64,000 nucleotides of DNA. Source: DAORHV01 sp964458645 (GTDB taxonomy: Bacteria > Patescibacteriota > Gracilibacteria > Peribacterales > Peribacteraceae). The stretch covers positions 1 through 64,000 of the forward strand of contig CAYWJU010000002.1 in assembly GCA_964458645.1 (NCBI GenBank). The letters are read 5' to 3'. The notes beneath the pieces are model-generated. The model did no database searches. It was not told the DNA's origin and worked only from the letters and a program-made list of their open reading frames with translations. This document shows, in pieces, positions 56,101 to 61,854 of this stretch (position 1 is the first letter of the stretch; every line of letters begins with the position of its first letter). The position numbers were made by a program, and so were the translations under genes.

Positions 56101-56503
56101 GGTGCACACCCGGTTCGAGCCGATGGGCATGACCACGAACAAAGAGATTCCGATGGTGAAGTCCATCATGGACTATTTGGGTCGCTGGCTGGCGCTCAAA
56201 TTCCTGACCAAGGAAAAGGCCATTCGGTACCACAATCGCGATTTGGTAGAGAAGTCCTACGCCGAAGGCACCAAGAGCAAAGATGCATTCGCCATGAGCT
56301 TGCCGGTCGTGGACGAAGGCTTGGCCCGCGCCGTGCACTCTGCAACGGCAACGGTGGTGGCCACCGACGAAAAGACTGCCGACTATGCCAAGCTCCAGGG
56401 TTACACCGGCGCCATCTGCGGAGGCTGCGGTAGCACCAAGATGAAGCGCAACGGCTCCTGCGAGCTGTGCATGGATTGCGGCGCCACCTCGGGTTGTGGA
56501 TGA
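53102..56503 (+). CDS. nrdJ: Adenosylcobalamin-dependent ribonucleotide reductase (class II)
   Basis: 1133 residues. Reduces ribonucleotides to deoxyribonucleotides. Seen: [30 protein letters not shown], the active-site [23 protein letters not shown] with the Cys/Glu pair, [20 protein letters not shown], and a C-terminal domain ending in a zinc-ribbon-like CGGCGSTK...[13 protein letters not shown]. There is no radical-generating small subunit, as expected for a B12 enzyme. ATG at 53102 without SD. Ends in a terminator. Regulation by NrdR is likely from the boxes upstream. Confidence 0.97.
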   Translation: [1133 protein letters not shown]

Positions 56504-56533
56504 ACCACAAAAAGAGATTCCAGCGACTCCAAA

Positions 56534-56553
56534 CCTGCCTGCCGGCAGGCAGG
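56534..56553. repeat. Perfect 20-base palindrome
   Basis: CCTGCCTGCCGGCAGGCAGG directly before the nrdJ terminator. The same kind of palindrome is, from memory, common in CPR genomes; its role is unknown. Confidence 0.7.
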
Positions 56554-56554
56554 G

Positions 56555-56580
56555 ACTCCGGGATAGACCCGGAGTTTTTT
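56555..56580 (+). terminator. Terminator after nrdJ
   Basis: ACTCCGG...CCGGAGT (56555-56561 with 56569-56575) followed by TTTTT. Confidence 0.9.
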
Positions 56581-56621
56581 GTGTCTAGGACAACGTTTTC
56601 AGCATCTTTTGTTTTCATTCG

Positions 56622-56649
56622 TTGACACAAGGCCGTAAATTCTTAGAAT
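56622..56649 (+). promoter_or_regulatory. Promoter of the 71-aa gene
   Basis: TTGACA (56622-56627), 16 bases, TAGAAT (56644-56649), 24 bases before the ATG. Confidence 0.75.
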
Positions 56650-56673
56650 TGCGCCACTTTCCTCCTCATTTTC

Positions 56674-56889
56674 ATGTCCATTGCACGCCCAGACGAGATT
56701 CACGAAGGTCATCCGCTCCAGCCCGTCATCCGGAAGCCCTCCCGCGTCGAGAAGCTCGAAGCTGGTGACCGCGACACTGCTGTAGTGCAAATCTCTAACG
56801 AGATCGATGCAGCTCGCAACCGCGTTTTGCCCTTCGCTTCCTACCAAACAGAGGAGCCTGCCGACGAGAGCGAAGAGGTTGCCGACTAA
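56674..56889 (+). CDS. Small acidic protein, 71 aa
   Basis: Unrecognised. The N-terminus is rich in Pro, His and charged residues (HEGHPLQPVIRKPSRVEKLE), the middle helical (NEIDAARNRVLPFA), the C-terminus acidic (EEPADESEEVAD). A good promoter, a strong terminator and an isolated position argue that it is real. No SD. Confidence 0.65.
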   Translation: MSIARPDEIHEGHPLQPVIRKPSRVEKLEAGDRDTAVVQISNEIDAARNRVLPFASYQTEEPADESEEVAD

Positions 56890-56905
56890 TTTCATGACTG
56901 CCGAT

Positions 56906-56931
56906 AAGCCGGGGACATCCCCGGCTTTTTT
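56906..56931 (+). terminator. Terminator after the 71-aa gene
   Basis: AAGCCGGGG-acat-CCCCGGCTT (56906-56927) followed by TTTT. Its T-run leads directly into the next promoter (TATCAT at 56934-56939). Confidence 0.95.
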
Positions 56932-56933
56932 GC

Positions 56934-56939
56934 TATCAT
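56934..56939 (+). promoter_or_regulatory. -10 box of a leaderless gene
   Basis: TATCAT ends 6 bases before the ATG at 56946, so transcription should start at the start codon. No -35 match, as the terminator occupies that place. Confidence 0.5.
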
Positions 56940-56945
56940 CACGTC

Positions 56946-57434
56946 ATGTCCGATTCGTTCCTCGACCATCTCTCCAGCCCCGAGCGCGAAAAGATTCGCC
57001 AGCGCATGCGCAGCCCGGAGGAATACGAGCGTTTGCGCGACAAAGTGAAAGGCCCCGAGGACCTGGAGCGTGAAATGAATAAGAACTCCGAATTCGCCGA
57101 AATGAGCTTCGCGCTGGAAACCGACAAGAACGCGCGCGAGAAGATGAAGAGCAGTATTGCCGAGCAAATCAAGGATGGTGGCGTGGAAAGCGTGGTGGAG
57201 GGCAAGCTGGATAAAAAGACCAAGGCCGCGCTGGAGGCCGGCAAGTTCGAGCTGAGCGTGGACAGCAGCAAAGAGGCATCACCCAAGCTGCGCATTAAAC
57301 CCAAGAGCGGCGGCGACAAAGGCGGTGGCATCGATGCGCCGTCGGGAAACGTCGCAGAAGCATTGCCGCTGAAGCCGTCCTTTCAGGACAAGCTGCTGTC
57401 GTCGTTTCAGATCAAAGGCACCGGAAATGCCTAG
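56946..57434 (+). CDS. Hypothetical charged protein, 162 aa
   Basis: Unrecognised. Helical, highly charged N-terminal half (LSSPEREKIRQRMRSPEEYERL), Lys/Gly-rich linker (PKSGGDKGGGIDAP) and a short C-terminal segment. No signal peptide or membrane segment. The 261 bases after it hold no clear gene or terminator. Confidence 0.7.
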   Translation: MSDSFLDHLSSPEREKIRQRMRSPEEYERLRDKVKGPEDLEREMNKNSEFAEMSFALETDKNAREKMKSSIAEQIKDGGVESVVEGKLDKKTKAALEAGKFELSVDSSKEASPKLRIKPKSGGDKGGGIDAPSGNVAEALPLKPSFQDKLLSSFQIKGTGNA

Positions 57435-57695
57435 GCTATGCAGCGGATTGCAGAAGCGTTTTTTACGGCGAAAAACCGTAGGAAATCGGGTCATCGTAGG
57501 CGAGAAATTCGATCGGAACAGAGCGTTCCAATCGCATTTCTTCACATACTAATGAAAAAGCAACCGAGGACGCTGAGGAGCAAGAGGTAACGCACGTCTG
57601 CGCAGCTTATCCTTGTTTTATTTCCGAGCAACCGAATAGGGTTGAGCCCTTCTGTAAACTGTTTTTTAAGAATACTTTTTGTGATCAAGAATTGA

Positions 57696-58013
57696 TCAAC
57701 TTTTTTGCTCGATATCGCTCATTAATGCCGAAAAACCAACGACATCGTCATCTGGCGCAGCCTTATTGCGAGAGGTTTTCCCACAAGCCAGGCACTCGTA
57801 TTCAATCACATAGCCCTTCTTGCCGTCGTAATCGACAGCGGTAGGTGCCAGGAGCCCTTGGCACGGCGAAAGTCGGTCACCGGGGCCGTCTCTATCAACA
57901 TGTTTGGACCACAGGCACTGTGGGCAGTGGTCGCGGTAGGTGCCTTTGCCCAAGGGCTGGACCACGGCATCGCAGTGGTCGCAGGTGAAGGGTTCCTCTC
58001 GGGGGATGAACAT
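57696..58013 (-). CDS. RNHCP-domain zinc protein, 105 aa
   Basis: FTCDHCDAVV, RDHCPQCLWSKHVD (the RNHCP signature with Asp for Asn), PGDRLSPCQG and ECLACGKTSRNK give paired cysteines for zinc. The family is small and of unknown function, often in CPR and Firmicutes genomes. It starts 2 bases after the stop of the upstream 160-aa gene, so translation is probably coupled. Confidence 0.88.
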   Translation of the reverse strand: MFIPREEPFTCDHCDAVVQPLGKGTYRDHCPQCLWSKHVDRDGPGDRLSPCQGLLAPTAVDYDGKKGYVIEYECLACGKTSRNKAAPDDDVVGFSALMSDIEQKS

Positions 58014-58015
58014 GA

Positions 58016-58498
58016 TTACAGAAGGCGAATGCGTTGATACACACGCTGTAACTCACCCTCCAGTATGTCGAAGCGGTCTTCAGCATCGGTCATTTGATCT
58101 TCACTGCTCGGTCGACCTGCGATGCGCTCCTGCCTTAAGAGTAGCATTTCGCTGCGCGCCTCCTCTGTTGTAGGAAGATCGGCTGTGAGTGTGGGATGGC
58201 TTTGGTAAACCTCGGCGTGCATGCGTGCGGCAGGAACGAATTCCGTCCGCATCGGCTCCAGGCCGATTGCCTGCTTCAGTCGGCTGGTGCTGCCATTGCC
58301 GTCGAAGCCCGTACTCATGCGATACAAGCGCAGCAGCTTGGTACGCACTTCTTCTATTCCTGCGCCTTCGATGCGCTGGCGACGCACGGATGCACGTACT
58401 TTGCCGAACTTGCGCTCGGCACCTTCCGGACGCGCCTGCCAACGGTCGACGGATTCCAGCTTGAAGCGGTTTCGTGCGTAGTCAGGAGTGTGGTTCAT
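58016..58498 (-). CDS. Hypothetical helical protein, 160 aa, coupled with the RNHCP gene
   Basis: Charged and helical (KFGKVRASVRRQRIEGAGIE; QMTDAEDRFDILEGELQRVY), probably with a C-terminal coiled coil. No known domain. ATG 58498 follows cccctcct. Operon partner of the RNHCP protein; a functional link is inferred from the 2-base spacing only. Confidence 0.7.
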   Translation of the reverse strand: MNHTPDYARNRFKLESVDRWQARPEGAERKFGKVRASVRRQRIEGAGIEEVRTKLLRLYRMSTGFDGNGSTSRLKQAIGLEPMRTEFVPAARMHAEVYQSHPTLTADLPTTEEARSEMLLLRQERIAGRPSSEDQMTDAEDRFDILEGELQRVYQRIRLL

Positions 58499-58544
58499 AG
58501 GAGGGGTATGGTGACAGTGTGTATCACCATGAACAAGGCCTTTC

Positions 58545-59639
58545 TCAGACGTTGAACCGGAAGTGCAGCACGTCGCCATTTTGCACAATGTACTCTTTGC
58601 CCTCGGTGCGCATTTTACCGGCTTCCTTGGCTTTGGCTTCGCCACCCAGAGCCACAAAGTCGTCGTAGGCAATGGTCTCGGCGCGGATGAAGCCTTTCTC
58701 GAAGTCCGTGTGAATGACGCCGGCGGCCTCGGGCGCAGTTGCTCCGACACGCACTGTCCAGGCGCGCACTTCCTTCACGCCAGCCGTAAAGTACGTCATA
58801 AGGCCGAGCGCTTCGTAGGCTCCGTTAATCAATCGATCCAGTCCCGATGACGAAATTCCCAGTTCCTTCAACATGGCGGCTCCGTCTTCGGGCGACAGGG
58901 CGACTAATTCCTCTTCCAGCTTGGCCGAGACCAGCACGGCCACTGCGGAGTCCGGTAGACCAGCGCGCTTCTTAGCCTCGGCAATCGGCAACGTGGCCAT
59001 GGACTGCTCATCCGTATTGAGCGCGTAGATCATCCGTTTGGATGTGAGCAGCTGCATGGTCTTCATGAACGGTATCTGATCCTTGGCCAGTTCCACGGTG
59101 CTGGCCAGCTTGCCGGATTCCAGCGCGGCACGCAGCAGTTCGAGCACGGCGACTTCCTTCTGCAGTTCCTTGTTGCCCGAAGTTGCGCCGCCTTTGCTTT
59201 TTTCCAAACGCTTCATGACGCGGTCCAAATCGGCGATGATGAGCTCTGCTTCAATGATCTCGCGGTCGCGCTGCGGTGCCACCGAGCCTTCGACGTGAAT
59301 GACGTCGCCGCCTTCGAAAATACGAACCACGTGGCAGATGGCGTCGACTTCACGGATGTGCGAAAGGAAGGCGTTGCCAAGTCCTTCGCCCTTGCTGGCG
59401 CCTTTCACCAATCCTGCAATGTCGACGAATTCCACGATGGTCGGTACTGTTTTTTCTGGTACCACGATCTCGGCCAATTTCTTCAGGCGTGGGTCCGGGA
59501 CTTCCACCACGCCGACGTTCGGCTCAATGGTGCAGAACGGATAGTTGGCAGCCTGCGCGCCGTGGCTGCGGGTGAGTGCGTTGAACAGCGTCGATTTTCC
59601 AACGTTGGGCAACCCGACGATTCCGATTTTCAGACCCAT
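58545..59639 (-). CDS. ychF: Ribosome-binding GTPase/ATPase YchF (Obg-like)
   Basis: 364 residues, the family length. G1 GLPNVGKS, switch II FVDIAGLVKGASKGEGLGN, the ATP-preferring variant of the specificity motif (ALNTDEQ), and the C-terminal TGS domain (TVRVGATAPEAAGVIHTDFEKGFIRAE). Universally conserved; binds ribosomes and is linked to stress and translation control. Start at 59639 by homology. Confidence 0.97.
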   Translation of the reverse strand: MGLKIGIVGLPNVGKSTLFNALTRSHGAQAANYPFCTIEPNVGVVEVPDPRLKKLAEIVVPEKTVPTIVEFVDIAGLVKGASKGEGLGNAFLSHIREVDAICHVVRIFEGGDVIHVEGSVAPQRDREIIEAELIIADLDRVMKRLEKSKGGATSGNKELQKEVAVLELLRAALESGKLASTVELAKDQIPFMKTMQLLTSKRMIYALNTDEQSMATLPIAEAKKRAGLPDSAVAVLVSAKLEEELVALSPEDGAAMLKELGISSSGLDRLINGAYEALGLMTYFTAGVKEVRAWTVRVGATAPEAAGVIHTDFEKGFIRAETIAYDDFVALGGEAKAKEAGKMRTEGKEYIVQNGDVLHFRFNV

Positions 59640-59858
59640 AATGCGAGTGTGGTAGGGGAGTCTGCTTGCCGTGCGAAGGCCGCAGGCGAAGCGATGTGTC
59701 TCCCATGTGACGCCGCAGCATACCATACGACATTCATCAAGTTGTCAGGGAAAGTTCACTGGTAGCCCAAAAGTCCCGTAGGAGTGGGGGTAGTCCTTGC
59801 ATGAAGTGCAGAATTCCACTTGCGCGGAAATGGAGAAAGAGTTCATGGTTCTCCTCCT

Positions 59859-60431
59859 ATGATCAAAGCACTCCGCATTGCAGCTGTCATTTCATTGCTG
59901 TCCTGCCAGATGGCATTTGCCGCTGAGCCGCTGTCGTTCCAGCCATTCGTTCTTCCGGATGGCGTCATTACACGCGCACAGCTTGTGGAGACGGTCGTAC
60001 GTCAGTTGTATCCGTCGGCGAAGAACGATGCATGCTTCAAAACGCTGTCGCCCTCCGACTATTGGTTGCTGTTCAGCGACGTGTCGGTGCGGGAGTCGTA
60101 TGCACCCGCTCTGTGCTATGCCATGAAGACCGGCATGATTCGCGGTTACCCCGATGGCTCGTTCCTTCCCGATCGTCCGGTGAACTTTGCCGAAGCTTCC
60201 AAAATTTTGTCGCGGGCATTCGATTTGTCATCCGAAATTTATGGTACCAGCGAGGGTCCGTGGTACCGGGCACCCGTCTTGGCGCTGGAAAAACATGCCG
60301 CCATTCCCGAGTCCATTCGCGGTTTCAATCACGCGATGACCGGTGTGGAAGTGCAGGAAATTGTCGATCGCCTGGTGAATGGTGACGAAAGTCGTGCTTC
60401 GCGTACGTATCGCGAGTTGCAGGTGCGCTGA
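59859..60431 (+). CDS. Secreted SLH-domain protein, 190 aa
   Basis: Signal peptide MIKALRIAAVISLLSCQM with cleavage after AFA. One clear S-layer-homology repeat (LFSDVSVRESYAPALCYAMKTGMIRGYPDGSF) flanked by partial ones (VITRAQLVETVVRQLYP; APVLALEKHAAIPES). It should bind cell-wall polymers and sit on the surface. Its ATG follows ctcctcct; no SD. Just upstream of the SLH-sortase gene. Confidence 0.88.
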   Translation: MIKALRIAAVISLLSCQMAFAAEPLSFQPFVLPDGVITRAQLVETVVRQLYPSAKNDACFKTLSPSDYWLLFSDVSVRESYAPALCYAMKTGMIRGYPDGSFLPDRPVNFAEASKILSRAFDLSSEIYGTSEGPWYRAPVLALEKHAAIPESIRGFNHAMTGVEVQEIVDRLVNGDESRASRTYRELQVR

Positions 60432-60435
60432 GATA

Positions 60436-60464
60436 TTGACAAATATGTATAAATGGGGTAAAAA
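60436..60464 (+). promoter_or_regulatory. Promoter of the SLH-sortase gene
   Basis: TTGACA (60436-60441), 17 bases, TAAAAA (60459-60464); ATG 8 bases further, so the mRNA is probably leaderless. Confidence 0.6.
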
Positions 60465-60472
60465 TACTCCCT

Positions 60473-61810
60473 ATGCATTCACGCCGAGTGCTTGCCATCG
60501 CTGTGTCCGTCGTCTTGTTGATGCCTTCTACGGCTATCCAGGCCATGGGATTCGTGGATTTAGACGGATCTCCGTATGAGCCTGCGATTCTTGCTTTGGC
60601 AGGCGAGGGGATTGTTTCCGGCTATCCGGACGGAACAACTCGGCCGTTTGGACGCTTGAACCGTGCCGAGGCGCTGAAAGTCATTGTTGCTGCTCAGAAG
60701 AACTTTTCTCAGGAGCTTGGAGATACCAAGAGCAATATGCCGACCATTCCGTTGTTTTCCGACGTTGAACAAAAGGCATGGTACGCGCCGTATTTGGAAG
60801 TGGCATTCAGCAATAAAGTTATTACCGGGTACCCGGATAACTTGTTTCGCCCACAATCGAATCTGAAAACCGAAGAGGCCATTGCCATTGCCCTGCGTGC
60901 CTACGACATTCAAGGGGTGCAGGAGTTTCAAACTTCTCCGCATATCGACAACTACCCCGGCGAATGGTTTACGCCGTACGTGAACGCCGCCATTCAACGT
61001 AATCTTCTGGATACCAACAGCCGTATGCAGTTGGGTTCAGCTATCACTCGCGGTCAATTCTTTAGCATGGTGCAACGCATTCGTACGGGTGGCACGCCGC
61101 AGGTTGCAGTCATCAGCGTGTCGTCATCCCAGCCGTCGGTGCAGGCATATCTTCCGACTCCGCAGCAAGGTTCCCAGGCATCGGTTGCCACAGTTTTCCA
61201 GCAGCCCGTTGTGCAGCCGCAACCGGTACAACAGCAGCCTCAGCAGCAGATCATTCCGCAGGCGTATGCACAGGCTCAGCCCCAACCGTCCAGTTCGCAA
61301 GTTGCAGTACGTCGCGCACAACATACCGGCGTCGTTGATACGGCCACGGCATTGCAGTTTGCATCGGCAAAAGATTTTGCCATTTCCATTCCCAGCCTTG
61401 GCATCGTCGATCTTACGGTCACACATCCAGACAATCCCACTACCCAAAAAGGAGTGCTTGCGCCGCTACAGGTAGGCGTCGGGCATCTGTTTGCTAACCC
61501 CGGCGAAGGCAGCAAGATCATGATTTACGGCCATAGCAGCGGCTATCCGTGGGATTTGTCGCAGTTCACCAAAATTTTCCGCACCATTAACAAGGTTGCT
61601 GTCGGCGAGCGCATTTACCTTACCTATAACGGCAACTTGTACGTGTACGAAGTGGTGCTGAAGAACGCGGTTGCGGTGAAAGACACCACGCCGTTCGAGC
61701 CCGATGAAAACGGCGAAGAGCTTATTCTGTACACTTGCTGGCCGCCAGATTCGATCTCACAGCGCTACTTGGTGCACGCCATGCCGATTGACGTGGTGGC
61801 CCTTCGGTAA
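60473..61810 (+). CDS. SLH-domain protein fused to a C-terminal sortase
   Basis: 445 residues. Signal peptide (cleavage about residue 25), three SLH repeats (GFVDLDGSPYEPAILALAGEGIVSGYPDGT; FSDVEQKAWYAPYLEVAFSNKVITGYPD; a third ending near 205), a Gln/Pro-rich linker (about 220-285) and a sortase domain with His354 (MIYGHSSG), Cys422 (ILYTCWP) and Arg431. Sortases cut a C-terminal sorting motif and attach proteins to the wall or to each other. The fusion with SLH repeats anchors the enzyme at the surface. Confidence 0.93.
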   Translation: MHSRRVLAIAVSVVLLMPSTAIQAMGFVDLDGSPYEPAILALAGEGIVSGYPDGTTRPFGRLNRAEALKVIVAAQKNFSQELGDTKSNMPTIPLFSDVEQKAWYAPYLEVAFSNKVITGYPDNLFRPQSNLKTEEAIAIALRAYDIQGVQEFQTSPHIDNYPGEWFTPYVNAAIQRNLLDTNSRMQLGSAITRGQFFSMVQRIRTGGTPQVAVISVSSSQPSVQAYLPTPQQGSQASVATVFQQPVVQPQPVQQQPQQQIIPQAYAQAQPQPSSSQVAVRRAQHTGVVDTATALQFASAKDFAISIPSLGIVDLTVTHPDNPTTQKGVLAPLQVGVGHLFANPGEGSKIMIYGHSSGYPWDLSQFTKIFRTINKVAVGERIYLTYNGNLYVYEVVLKNAVAVKDTTPFEPDENGEELILYTCWPPDSISQRYLVHAMPIDVVALR

Positions 61811-61854
61811 AGAGCGTCGCTCGATGTTCGTTCGGCATTTTTTTGTGTGCTCGT

